Shown here piece by piece: positions 1-8,063 of a stretch of 64,000 bases of DNA. Source of the stretch: DATBGS01 sp036557885 (GTDB lineage: Bacteria; Chloroflexota; Ktedonobacteria; Ktedonobacterales; DATBGS01); assembly GCA_036557885.1 (NCBI GenBank), contig DATBGS010000069.1, positions 25,067-89,066 on the forward strand. Reading direction: 5' to 3'. The notes under the pieces are model-generated. The model was not told where the DNA came from. It did no database searches and worked only from the letters and a program-made list of their open reading frames with translations. Made by a program: the position numbers and the translations under genes. Position 1 is the first letter of the stretch. Every line of letters begins with the position of its first letter.

Positions 1-390
1 CAAGGGTTTTTGCTGGTCGCGGGGCAGCAGCCCAAACATCGGCAGCGTTGGCTGCGTCACCAGATGAGCGGCCTGCTCCACTGGCGCGCTGCTGCTCTGG
101 GCATGGTGCAGCAGCCGACGCTGGCGGCGCGTCATCGGCGGCGCGGGCAAATAGCAATAGCAGCCCAGTGCCAGCGTATTGAGGCGGCGGCCTGTCCAGC
201 GCGCAAATTCGCGGCGGTCCTGAGTGAGCGCCAGAAAGCTCCGCTCTTCCGGGGGGAGGCCGAGCTTCTTCCAGTAGTAATCAAGCCAGCGCAGCACCTC
301 TTCAGGCCCATGCAACGCCGGAAGGCTCTGGAGCGCCGGAGGCTCAGGCACCGGGCGGTTGCGGCTGCTCGTCCGACTAGAGGTCGTCAT
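1..390 (-). CDS. hypothetical protein, N-terminal part, cut by the window edge
   Basis: An open frame on the minus strand starts with ATG at 390 and continues without a stop to base 1, giving 130 residues of an incomplete protein. The start is supported by a strong ribosome site (GGAGGGGA) about five bases upstream. The protein begins with a Ser/Arg/Pro-rich stretch, followed by a soluble, Trp/Tyr/Arg-rich region (for example LRWLDYYWKKLGLPPEER and REFARWTGRRLNTLALG). I see no membrane segment or known catalytic motif and do not recognise the family. The plus-strand frame over the same bases lacks a comparable start site and looks like a shadow. Confidence 0.6.
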   Translation of the reverse strand, partial: MTTSSRTSSRNRPVPEPPALQSLPALHGPEEVLRWLDYYWKKLGLPPEERSFLALTQDRREFARWTGRRLNTLALGCYCYLPAPPMTRRQRRLLHHAQSSSAPVEQAAHLVTQPTLPMFGLLPRDQQKPL

Positions 391-691
391 GGCTGTTCCC
401 CTCCGGGCAAATAAGGTGAAGACAACGGCTCATGCGATCATCGGCGGCTCTTTCAGGAGCCACCCACCCCCCTTCTAAAAAATCATCCACCGGCTTTCGC
501 ATGTACCTATCCGGCACACGTGTGTTCAGCCAGAGCGAAACCATTCACCCTCGCTTGCTCCAGTGTACTCGCTGTCTGTTTCTTTGCGCGACAACCGAGC
601 GTAAATCGTTTCGGAGATGTACATCCATATAACGGGCTAACCCATCGTAGGTATCTCCCACCGCTTGTGGAGTAACCTGAACACACCTGGA
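391..691. other. intergenic region without a recognised gene
   Basis: About 300 bases separate the edge gene from the asparaginase-type gene; both lie on the minus strand, so this is the upstream region of the edge gene. Short open frames here have no ribosome site or recognisable content. A perfect inverted repeat with 9-bp arms (GTGGAGTAA at 667-675 and TTACTCCAC at 692-700) overlaps the stop codon of the upstream gene. It has no T-run, so it is at best a weak terminator or a processing hairpin. Confidence 0.5.
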
Positions 692-1600
692 TTACTCCAC
701 CCCCACCTGCACTTCCTCCATGCCGTCCAGCAAATAGCCATAGGACATCTGGGGCGTGTTATGCGCAAAGCCAACCTTGCCCTGCCGATCAATCAAAATC
801 AGACCGCCAGTGCCCCCCAGCCGCTCGGCCAGCAGGCGAATCGCAGCATCTGCCGCTGACTGGGCCGACATCCCATGCGCCAGAAACTCGCAGGCCCGCC
901 GCGCCAACATCAGCCGAATAAAGTATTCGCCATGCCCGGTAGACGAAACCCCGCCCAGGCCATCTTCGGCATAGAAACCGCATCCTATTACGGGCGTATC
1001 ACCAACCCGCCCAAGATGCTTATTGGGCATCCCACCCGTTGAAGTCGCTGCCGCGATATGCCCCTGGCTATCAATCGCTACAGCGCCTACCGTGCCATGT
1101 TTGTCGTTGCCCGTATCCGCCACCGGCACGCCCGTCCCATCGCCAGCACGATAGCCCTGGCGCCAGCGCTCCAGTTGCACCGGAGTAATCAAGTCTTCCT
1201 GCTGGCACAGCGCCATCCCCTGCTCCTGCGCAAACTGCTCGGCGCCTTCGCCAACTAGCATGACATGTGGGCTGTGTAGAATCAGCCGCGCCAGCAAAAT
1301 CGGATTCTTAATGTGCTTCAAGCTGGCCCCCGACCCTGCATCCAGCGTCGCCCCATCCATCACCCCGGCATCAAGCTCCGCCTCGCCCTTGATATTGAGC
1401 GTTGAGCCGGTTCCGGCGTTAAAATTGGGCGCGTTTTCCATATACACCACCGCGCGGATGGCCGCCTCCAGCGCAGAGCCACCAGCCTTGAGTGATTCCC
1501 AGCCTGCCAGCACCGCCTTGCGACAGCCATCTTTGGCAAGGTCTTGACGCCCCGGCAAAATATCTCCCGCACCCCCATGCACAATCAGCGCAATCGCCAT
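692..1600 (-). CDS. isoaspartyl peptidase / L-asparaginase (Ntn-hydrolase, plant type)
   Basis: A 302-residue member of the N-terminal-nucleophile asparaginase family, which hydrolyses isoaspartyl dipeptides and asparagine after autocleavage into alpha and beta chains. The fold signatures are intact: an N-terminal IVHGGAG (residues 6-12), NAGTGSTLN near 61-69, and the cleavage/nucleophile site HGTVGAVA with Thr170 as the expected catalytic residue. ATSTGG (185-190), GRVGDTP and STGHGE (220-225) form the substrate pocket. Length fits the family. The ATG at 1600 is preceded by TTGAGGTGATCA, a reasonable ribosome site. Likely role: breakdown of damaged proteins and peptides. It is divergent from the Mrr-like gene. 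Confidence 0.92.
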   Translation of the reverse strand: MAIALIVHGGAGDILPGRQDLAKDGCRKAVLAGWESLKAGGSALEAAIRAVVYMENAPNFNAGTGSTLNIKGEAELDAGVMDGATLDAGSGASLKHIKNPILLARLILHSPHVMLVGEGAEQFAQEQGMALCQQEDLITPVQLERWRQGYRAGDGTGVPVADTGNDKHGTVGAVAIDSQGHIAAATSTGGMPNKHLGRVGDTPVIGCGFYAEDGLGGVSSTGHGEYFIRLMLARRACEFLAHGMSAQSAADAAIRLLAERLGGTGGLILIDRQGKVGFAHNTPQMSYGYLLDGMEEVQVGVE

Positions 1601-1743
1601 TGATCACCTCAATCTCTCAGATCACATCTCTTTTCTTCGATGTGCCGCCATTCTATCAAGAATGTCAACCATTTCACTGACAACGGCCAACAAACAGATG
1701 ATAATAAATGGGAAGGAAAAATGAGAACGAAAGCGAGGCTCCT

Positions 1744-2370
1744 ATGAGCAGAAGCAGAAAACGCAAGAAAGCGCCGCGCCACCTCCAGATGAGTCTGGTA
1801 TTGCTTGCCCTGGCAGCGCTGGTTCTGCTTGCATACCTGATCATCATCCATCTCTGGCTGCTGGCAGCCCTGGTTGGTATTTGCGCGCTGATTGGTGGCG
1901 GGGTGGCTGTCCTGCTGGCTCAACGCCATACGCGGCAGCGAGCGATGTGGCGCGAGCGCATCAAAACGCTCAATGACCTTATTCGGCTCACGCCCACACA
2001 ATTTGAACTCATCACCGTTGAGCTTTTACGCACGCAAGGCTTTCGTCACGTGCGTCATACCGGCGGCGGTGGCGATCTGGCGGCAGACATCATCTGCTAC
2101 ACCCCGCAGGGGCAGCGTGCCGTTGTCCAGTGCAAACGCTACGCCCCGCAACATCACGTTGGCTCACCAGATATTCAAAAATTTATTGGCATGGTGCGCG
2201 TCCACCACCATGCCGAGGTGGGCATCTTCGTCACCACGTCCACCTACACGCACCCCGCCAGAACGCTTGCCAAACAGCACAACTTTATGCTCCTGGATGG
2301 CCCGTATCTGGAGGGGCTGGTTCAGCAGTTCCTTCTCCAACAGCAGCAACAGGTGCCTGCTCCCGTCTAA
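1744..2370 (+). CDS. membrane-anchored Mrr-type restriction endonuclease domain protein
   Basis: About 208 residues from the ATG at 1744; a start at 1708 would add 12 residues but has no ribosome site. A basic N terminus (SRSRKRKKAPR) is followed by two hydrophobic helices (about residues 17-59), then a soluble Mrr_cat / type IV endonuclease domain. The PD-(D/E)xK core is visible: TPTQFE (helix with Glu), GGGGDLAADI (metal-binding Asp), and VVQCKRY (Q-x-K). GSPDIQKFIGM and GIFVTTSTYT are typical later motifs. Family members cut DNA, often modified DNA. Two membrane helices put the nuclease at the inner membrane face, a known architecture of unknown role that could act on incoming DNA (inference). 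Confidence 0.85.
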   Translation: MSRSRKRKKAPRHLQMSLVLLALAALVLLAYLIIIHLWLLAALVGICALIGGGVAVLLAQRHTRQRAMWRERIKTLNDLIRLTPTQFELITVELLRTQGFRHVRHTGGGGDLAADIICYTPQGQRAVVQCKRYAPQHHVGSPDIQKFIGMVRVHHHAEVGIFVTTSTYTHPARTLAKQHNFMLLDGPYLEGLVQQFLLQQQQQVPAPV

Positions 2371-2428
2371 AAATTGTAGAATGCGGGTGCCTTACATGCT
2401 GATATGCTGCTAGAGGAGAACACATTGG

Positions 2429-3637
2429 ATGACCACTCCCTCCAACCGCCCGCTGCCGCTGGCGGGCGTGCGCGTGCTTGATCTTTCCCGTTTGCTCCCT
2501 GGTGGGCTGGCCTCGCAGATGCTGGGCGACCTGGGTGCTGATGTCATCAAAGTGGAGGAGCCAGGGCTGGGCGACTATGGCCGCTTTATGCCACCACTCA
2601 TCAACGGCATGAGCCTGTATTACCTGGCGATGAACCGCAACAAGCGCAGCCTGTCTTTGAATCTCAAAACCGAGTCGGGCCGCGCCGTCTTCCGGCGGCT
2701 GGCGCGAGATGCAGATGTTGTGCTGGAGAGCTTTCGCCCTGGCGTCATGGAGCGGCTGGGCGTGGGCTACCCCCAGCTACGCGAGATCAATCCGCGCATC
2801 ATCTACTGCGCCATCAGCGGCTATGGGCAGGAGGGACCATACCGTCTACGCGCCGGGCACGACCTGAACTATGTTGGCTATGCTGGCCTGCTGAATCATA
2901 ACCGCGAAGGCGATGCCCTGCCCACGATGCCCGCAACCCAACTGGCCGATATTGCCGGAGGCACGCTTCCGGCGGTGATTGGCATCCTGGCAGCCCTGGC
3001 GGGTCGGGCCACCTCCAGCGAGGGCCGCTTTGTGGATGTCTCCATGATGGAAGGTGCGCTGGCGCTGATGCCTCTGCTGGCTGCAACGACCCTCAACAGC
3101 GGCAAAGAACCCGCGCCGGGCGCCGGGCATCTGCAAGGCGGCCTCCCGGCCTACCATGTCTACGCCACGAAAGATGGCAAAGCGGTCACGCTGGGCGCGC
3201 TGGAACCTAAGTTTTGGGCAACCTTCTGTGAGCGCGCCGGGCGCCCTGACCTGCTGCCACTGCATCAGCCGGCCAACGCCGAAGAACGCGAGCGCGCGAC
3301 GAATGAGCTAAAGGCGCTTTTCCTCACCAGAACGCGCGACGAGTGGGTTGCTGAGTTTGGCGAGCTTGAAGCCTGCCTGGGGCCAGTGAATACGCTGACC
3401 GAGGCGCTGAGCGACCCGCAGGTGGAAGCGCTGGGCATCGTGCGGCGCGTCACCTTCGGTGAAAGCGGCGCAGTGGGCACGCTGGCGCTGACTCCGCGCA
3501 TCGAAGACGTACCCTTTGAGGTGCGTCACACCCCGCCCGCCCTGGGCGAGCAAACCCGCGAGATTTTACTGGCAGCAGAGTATACTGAGGAAGAATTAAC
3601 CCGGCTACGCGATGAGGGCGCCATCTGGTGGCCCTGA
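2429..3637 (+). CDS. CaiB/BaiF family CoA-transferase
   Basis: A 402-residue class III CoA-transferase, the family that includes formyl-CoA transferase, CaiB and alpha-methylacyl-CoA racemase. The N-terminal block LAGVRVLDLSRLLPGG, LGADVIKVEEPGLGD, NRNKRSLSLNLK and the AGHDLNYVGYAG segment (Asp145) are diagnostic; the conserved Asp forms the acyl intermediate or acts as racemase base. The GHDLNY context resembles the racemase branch, but substrate cannot be assigned from sequence. The ATG at 2429 follows GAGGAGAACACATTGG. It heads a plus-strand run of closely spaced genes reaching 10797. Confidence 0.9.
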   Translation: MTTPSNRPLPLAGVRVLDLSRLLPGGLASQMLGDLGADVIKVEEPGLGDYGRFMPPLINGMSLYYLAMNRNKRSLSLNLKTESGRAVFRRLARDADVVLESFRPGVMERLGVGYPQLREINPRIIYCAISGYGQEGPYRLRAGHDLNYVGYAGLLNHNREGDALPTMPATQLADIAGGTLPAVIGILAALAGRATSSEGRFVDVSMMEGALALMPLLAATTLNSGKEPAPGAGHLQGGLPAYHVYATKDGKAVTLGALEPKFWATFCERAGRPDLLPLHQPANAEERERATNELKALFLTRTRDEWVAEFGELEACLGPVNTLTEALSDPQVEALGIVRRVTFGESGAVGTLALTPRIEDVPFEVRHTPPALGEQTREILLAAEYTEEELTRLRDEGAIWWP

Positions 3638-3648
3638 GAAAGTCAGAA

Positions 3649-4620
3649 ATGGAAAATATTACACCACTCCCGTCAGGTTATACGCTGCGGCGTCCCACAT
3701 CGGATGACCTTGAGGCCGTCACGGACCTCATCAACGCTTGCAGCATTGACGAATATGGGCTGCCGGATATTACTGCTGGCGACCTGCGCAGCGATTGGCA
3801 GCAGCCCGGCTTCGACCTGGCAACCGACGCCTGGGCGGTCCTCGCTCCCCAGGGGCAGATAATTGCCTATGCCGACCTAATCAAGGAACATGGGCATTTC
3901 TTCGCCTTTGTCCGCACCCACCCGGCCCACATCGGCCAGGGCATGGCTACAGCCCTGCTGGGGCTGGCCGAAGCCAGAGCAGGTGAGCGAGAGAATGAAC
4001 TACCGCCAGAAGGGCCTCATATCATACGAGCATTCACCACTGGCGTCAATCAGAGCGGGCAGCGGCTGCTTGAACAGCGCGGGTATCGGGCAATCCGTTA
4101 TTTCTGGCAAATGAAGATCACGCTGACAGACGCACCGCCAATTCCCGCCTGGCCCGCTGGCACCGTTGTACGCACCCTTGCTCCAGGCGAAGACATGCAG
4201 CCCATTCACCAGGTTGTGGACGAAGCATTTCGAGATCACTGGGAACCTGAACCAATTGATTTTACGGAGTGGGAGCAGCGTTGGAGAGAGCGGGCGGGGT
4301 TCGATCCTTCGCTCTGGTTCATTGCCTTGGATGGAACTGAGATAGCGGGCGTGGCGCTTTGCCGCTATCGCGTTAGGGTGGCCTGGGTCGGCCAGTTGGC
4401 GGTGCGGCGTCCCTGGCGCAAGCAAGGGCTAGGACTGGCCCTGCTCCAGCACGCCTTTAGCGAGTTTTATCGGCGCGGCGAGCGCGAGATCGGGCTGGGC
4501 GTAGATGCTCAAAACCTGACTGGCGCCACCCGGCTCTACGAAAAAGCGGGCATGCGCGTCTTCAAGCAGTATGATACTTATGAGAAGCCCTTGCGCTCAA
4601 CCATGAAGGAGCAAGCATGA
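3649..4620 (+). CDS. double-GNAT-domain N-acetyltransferase, copy 1
   Basis: About 323 residues with two GNAT folds in one chain. The N-terminal acetyl-CoA loop is IGQGMATALLGLAEARA; the C-terminal one is VRRPWRKQGLGLALLQHAF followed by LGVDAQNLTGATRLYEKAGM. An upstream GTG at 3628 lies inside the previous gene. I chose the ATG at 3649 because the paralogue downstream begins with a matching N terminus (ITPLPSGYTLRRPT versus ISPSGFTVRAPT). The stop overlaps the next start by ATGA, so the two copies are translationally coupled. The C-terminal domain has the more canonical cofactor loop. The acceptor substrate is unknown. Confidence 0.88.
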   Translation: MENITPLPSGYTLRRPTSDDLEAVTDLINACSIDEYGLPDITAGDLRSDWQQPGFDLATDAWAVLAPQGQIIAYADLIKEHGHFFAFVRTHPAHIGQGMATALLGLAEARAGERENELPPEGPHIIRAFTTGVNQSGQRLLEQRGYRAIRYFWQMKITLTDAPPIPAWPAGTVVRTLAPGEDMQPIHQVVDEAFRDHWEPEPIDFTEWEQRWRERAGFDPSLWFIALDGTEIAGVALCRYRVRVAWVGQLAVRRPWRKQGLGLALLQHAFSEFYRRGEREIGLGVDAQNLTGATRLYEKAGMRVFKQYDTYEKPLRSTMKEQA

Positions 4621-5606
4621 CCAGTATATCTCCCTCAGGCTTCACCGTACGAGCGCCTACGCTGGACGACGTGCAGCCAGCCACAGACATGCTCAACGCC
4701 TGCGCCTGCGCCGAAGGCAGAAAGATTACCTTCACCCCAGAGGATGTGCGCAGCAAATGGCAGGCTCCTTTCTTCGCTTCACACCTCCAAACAGATGCCT
4801 GGGTCGTGCTTGCCCCTGATGGACAAATCGTTGGCTATGCTGACGTGGAGTGGAGAAGTCAGGGGCGCTTTGGCGCAGTCGCCTACGTACATCCTGATCA
4901 CACTGGAAAGGGCATCGGGCGGCATCTTGTCAGGCTGATAGAAGCGCGAGCGCGCCAGCGCATTCCCGAAGAGCCGCCCGATGTGCGCGTGACACTTACC
5001 AACTTCATCAACCACGCCAACACAGCCGCCTGTAATCTACTAGGGCAAGAAGGTTACAGGCCAGAGCAATACGACTGGATTATGGAGATTGAACTGAAAG
5101 AAGCGCCACAGCCTCCTGCCTGGCCGGAGGGCATCGCCCTGCGCGCGTTTGTTGCCGGGCAGGATGATCGCGCCGTCCATAACGCCTGGGAAGAAGCCTT
5201 TGCCGATCACCGGGGCCATATACCCATCCCGTTTGAGGAGTGGTATCAGCGCATGCAGCAGCGCGAGAACTTTGACCCCTCACTCTGGTTTCTGGCAATG
5301 GATGGCGCTGAAATCGCTGGAATAGCGTTGTGCTCTGCCCAGGCAGGGCGCGCTGATGTCGAAGACCTGGCCGTGCGGCGCCCATGGAGGCGCAAGGGGT
5401 TGGGCATAGCCCTGCTGCGGCACGCCTTTGGCGAATGTTACCGGCGCGGCCTCCAGACAGTAGCCCTGGGCGTGGATGCCGAGAGTCTTACCGGAGCCAC
5501 ACGCCTCTACGAACGCGCAGGCATGCACATTTTGTGGCAATATGACCGTTATCGCAAAGAACTGCGCCCTGGCATAGATCGAAGCGTGCAGGCGCTTGTA
5601 GGGTAG
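4617..5606 (+). CDS. double-GNAT-domain N-acetyltransferase, copy 2
   Basis: A 329-residue paralogue of the preceding gene, colinear over its whole length. Shared features include the N-terminal start (PSGFTVRAPTLDD), HTGKGIGRHLVRLIEARA, NFDPSLWFLAMDGAEIAGIALC and VRRPWRRKGLGIALLRHAFGECYRRG. The ATG overlaps the upstream stop (ATGA). The copies have diverged most in the N-terminal GNAT domain, which suggests an old tandem duplication with the C-terminal catalytic domain under stronger constraint. Substrates of such double-GNAT proteins range from small amines to mycothiol precursors; nothing here decides between them. Confidence 0.88.
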   Translation: MTSISPSGFTVRAPTLDDVQPATDMLNACACAEGRKITFTPEDVRSKWQAPFFASHLQTDAWVVLAPDGQIVGYADVEWRSQGRFGAVAYVHPDHTGKGIGRHLVRLIEARARQRIPEEPPDVRVTLTNFINHANTAACNLLGQEGYRPEQYDWIMEIELKEAPQPPAWPEGIALRAFVAGQDDRAVHNAWEEAFADHRGHIPIPFEEWYQRMQQRENFDPSLWFLAMDGAEIAGIALCSAQAGRADVEDLAVRRPWRRKGLGIALLRHAFGECYRRGLQTVALGVDAESLTGATRLYERAGMHILWQYDRYRKELRPGIDRSVQALVG

Positions 5607-5650
5607 TTTTGTGTGAAAACAGCATCGTGTAATAGGGGAGATTAGAGAGC

Positions 5651-6832
5651 ATGTCCTTGGAACTTGGCCCCGCATTGGAGCGGGCAAAACAGCAGCAAGA
5701 GCGCTTTTTGAGCGAACTCAAAACCATCGTGAATATAGATTCCGGCACCTACACCAAGCCCGGAGTAGATCAGGTGGCGCAGTGGATGCAGGGGCGGCTG
5801 GAAGCCAGCGAATGCCATGTCACCGTCCAGCAGCAAAAAGAGTACGGCAATCATCTCGTGGCTACCCGGCGTGGGAGCGGCAAGGCGCGTATTTTGGTGA
5901 TTGGGCACATGGATACCGTCTTCCCTGATGGTGAAGTGCAGCGCCGCCCCTTCACAGTGAAAGATGGCCGCGCCTATGGCCCCGGCATACTGGATATGAA
6001 ATCGGGCCTGCTGCTGGGCCTGCACGCGCTGGACCTGCTGCGCGCCGAGTCCCTGGAAAACTTCGCCAGCATCACCTTTCTGTGCAACAGCGATGAAGAG
6101 ATTGGCTCGCCCTCCAGCAAGCCCCTCGTGCGCGAACTCGCCAGCCAATCGGATGTCGCGCTGGTGCTGGAGCCGGGGCGCGAACTGGATGAAGTTGTCA
6201 CCTCGCGCAAGGGCGTGGGCAATTATCGCCTGGAGGTGCGCGGCGTCTCGGCGCACGCGGGCGTCGAGCCGCACAAGGGCCGCAGCGCCATTCTGGAACT
6301 GGCGCACAAGATTGTGGCATTGCAGGCGCTCAATGGCACGATTCCGGGCGTGACGGTCAATGTTGGCGTCGTAGGCGGCGGCGAACGGCCCAACGTCGTC
6401 CCAGACCATGCGCATGGCGTAATTGATATGCGCGCTGCTGATCGCCCAGGCATCGCGGCAGTTGAAGAGGCATTCAAAAAAATTGCCGCGCAGGTCACAG
6501 TGCCAGACACACACACCACGATTACCGGCCAACTGGCCCATCTGCCCTTTGAGGCCACGTCTGGCAATCAGGCGCTCTTTAAGCTGGCCCAGGCTGAGGC
6601 GGCTCGCCAAAACATCGCGCTCAAGGGCATCTCCACTGGCGGCGGCTCTGATGGCAACACCACCGCCACGCTCATCCCCACGCTCGACGCGCTGGGCGTG
6701 GCTGGCGGTCTGGCGCATAACCCCGGCGAATACATCGTCGTGGATTCGATTGCCCCACGCATGGTCTTGCTGGCCGGGTTGCTGGCGCGTATTGGCGACA
6801 CGTTCCTTGAGGGAGGCTTGCAATTGCCATGA
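5651..6832 (+). CDS. M20 family metallopeptidase (carboxypeptidase G2-like)
   Basis: A 393-residue zinc peptidase of the M20/ArgE/CPG2 group that removes C-terminal residues (often Glu) or deacylates amino acids. The two-metal centre is complete: IGHMDTV (His86, Asp88), GILDMKSG (Asp115 bridging), NSDEEIGS (Glu149 base, Glu150 ligand), LEPGRE (Glu174) and a C-terminal GLAHNPGE His. The central dimerisation domain is present (RGVSAHAGVEPHKGRSAILELA). The CPG2-like spacing is clear. Its stop overlaps the aminotransferase start by ATGA, so the two may handle the same released amino acid (inference). No signal peptide is seen, so it is probably cytoplasmic. Confidence 0.92.
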   Translation: MSLELGPALERAKQQQERFLSELKTIVNIDSGTYTKPGVDQVAQWMQGRLEASECHVTVQQQKEYGNHLVATRRGSGKARILVIGHMDTVFPDGEVQRRPFTVKDGRAYGPGILDMKSGLLLGLHALDLLRAESLENFASITFLCNSDEEIGSPSSKPLVRELASQSDVALVLEPGRELDEVVTSRKGVGNYRLEVRGVSAHAGVEPHKGRSAILELAHKIVALQALNGTIPGVTVNVGVVGGGERPNVVPDHAHGVIDMRAADRPGIAAVEEAFKKIAAQVTVPDTHTTITGQLAHLPFEATSGNQALFKLAQAEAARQNIALKGISTGGGSDGNTTATLIPTLDALGVAGGLAHNPGEYIVVDSIAPRMVLLAGLLARIGDTFLEGGLQLP

Positions 6833-7986
6833 AAGGTGTCTTACCCGCGTTTCAGACTATCGGCATCAGCCCGATTTTCCATATCCAGGCGCAAGCTTCC
6901 CAGAGTCCCGGCTGCATTCGCCTGGAGATTGGCGAGCCAAATTTTCAGACGCCCGCGCATATCCGCCACGCGGCAGAGGCCGCCCTTGAGGAGCGCCTGC
7001 TCACCTATGGGCCACCGCAAGGGCTGCCCTCCCTGCGCGAGGCGCTGGCTGCCAAGCTCCAGCGTGTGAATGGCTATACGACGAACCCAGGCGAAATCTG
7101 CATCGCCCCAGGCGGCACCGGCGCGCTGATGGCCGCGCTTCAGGTCATCTGTGGCCCAGGCGACGAGGCGCTGATCCCTGACCCTGCCTGGCCGCTCTAT
7201 ACCCATATGCTCAACTGCATCGGCGCGCAGGCCAGCTACTATCGCCTCCAGCCAGAAACCGGCTGGCTCCCCAATCTGGACGAACTGGAGCGGCTGGTCA
7301 CGCCGCGCACCAGGTTGCTGCTCATCAACAGCCCGGCCAACCCAACGGGCGCCGTCTTCCCGCGCGCGCTGGTGGAGCAATTGATCGCCTTTACCCAGCG
7401 CCACGATCTCTACCTGCTCAGCGACGAAGCCTATGATGAACTGGTCTATGAGGGCCAGCACATCAGCCCGGCAGCCCTCTGCGACGATGGGCGCGTCATC
7501 AGCGCCTATACCTTCTCCAAAACCTACGCTATGACTGGCTGGCGCATTGGCTATACCGTCGCCAGACCAGAGGTGACGAAGGGCATCATCAGCGTCAATA
7601 ACGCTATGTGCAACAACGTCACACATGTGGCGCAGTGGGCAGCAGAAGCCGCGCTTGCCGGGCCGCAGGCGTGCGTGGATGAGATGCGCGAAGCCTATCA
7701 TCAACGCCGCGACGCAGTGCTGGAGATTCTGCGCAGCTACGGCGTTCCGACACAGGCACCGCGTGGCGCCTTCTACGTGCTCATAGACATTTCAGCGGCA
7801 AGACTGCCTCCGCTGGAATTTGCGCTGCGCCTGCTCACCGAGCGCAACATTGCCGTCGCGCCGGGCAGCGTCTTTGGGAACACGATTGATGGCTACGCGC
7901 GTATCTCGCTCGCCAGCGCCCTGAGCGACCTGCAAGCGGGGATTGCTGGGCTGTGCGAGTTTGTGCGGGAGCAGGCGCGTTCGTAG
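6829..7986 (+). CDS. class I/II pyridoxal-phosphate aminotransferase
   Basis: A 385-residue fold-type I aminotransferase of the aspartate aminotransferase subgroup I-gamma kind. Conserved elements: YGPPQGLPSLREALA near the N terminus, NSPANPTGAVF (Asn171), LLSDEAYDEL (Asp199, pyridine nitrogen) and the Schiff-base Lys231 in YTFSKTYAMTGWRIGY with the phosphate-binding Arg239. The substrate-binding Arg region lies near the end (YARISLAS). It overlaps the M20 peptidase by ATGA. The exact amino donor is not predictable from these motifs. Confidence 0.92.
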   Translation: MKGVLPAFQTIGISPIFHIQAQASQSPGCIRLEIGEPNFQTPAHIRHAAEAALEERLLTYGPPQGLPSLREALAAKLQRVNGYTTNPGEICIAPGGTGALMAALQVICGPGDEALIPDPAWPLYTHMLNCIGAQASYYRLQPETGWLPNLDELERLVTPRTRLLLINSPANPTGAVFPRALVEQLIAFTQRHDLYLLSDEAYDELVYEGQHISPAALCDDGRVISAYTFSKTYAMTGWRIGYTVARPEVTKGIISVNNAMCNNVTHVAQWAAEAALAGPQACVDEMREAYHQRRDAVLEILRSYGVPTQAPRGAFYVLIDISAARLPPLEFALRLLTERNIAVAPGSVFGNTIDGYARISLASALSDLQAGIAGLCEFVREQARS

Positions 7987-7999
7987 CGTTCGCAGCGTA

Positions 8000-8060
8000 T
8001 ACAGAGTTTACAGAGTTTACAGCGTTGACGGGGACAGCAAAAGTGACAGAAGTGACGGAA
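8000..8060 (+). repeat. short 9-base periodic repeat at the MFS gene start
   Basis: The unit ACAGAGTTT occurs twice in a row, followed by the related ACAGCGTTG and then by AAAGTGACA/GAAGTGACG units with the same 9-base rhythm. It spans the aminotransferase-MFS spacer. If translated in the MFS frame it gives a repetitive TEFTEFTALTG...KVTEVTEL peptide. This looks like slippage-made DNA and makes the true MFS start uncertain. Confidence 0.55.
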
Positions 8061-8063
8061 TTG

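Noticed and set aside
5642..6823. Minus-strand open frame of 393 codons
   Set aside because: Mirror of the M20 peptidase gene, with His/Arg/Ala-rich composition and no domain.
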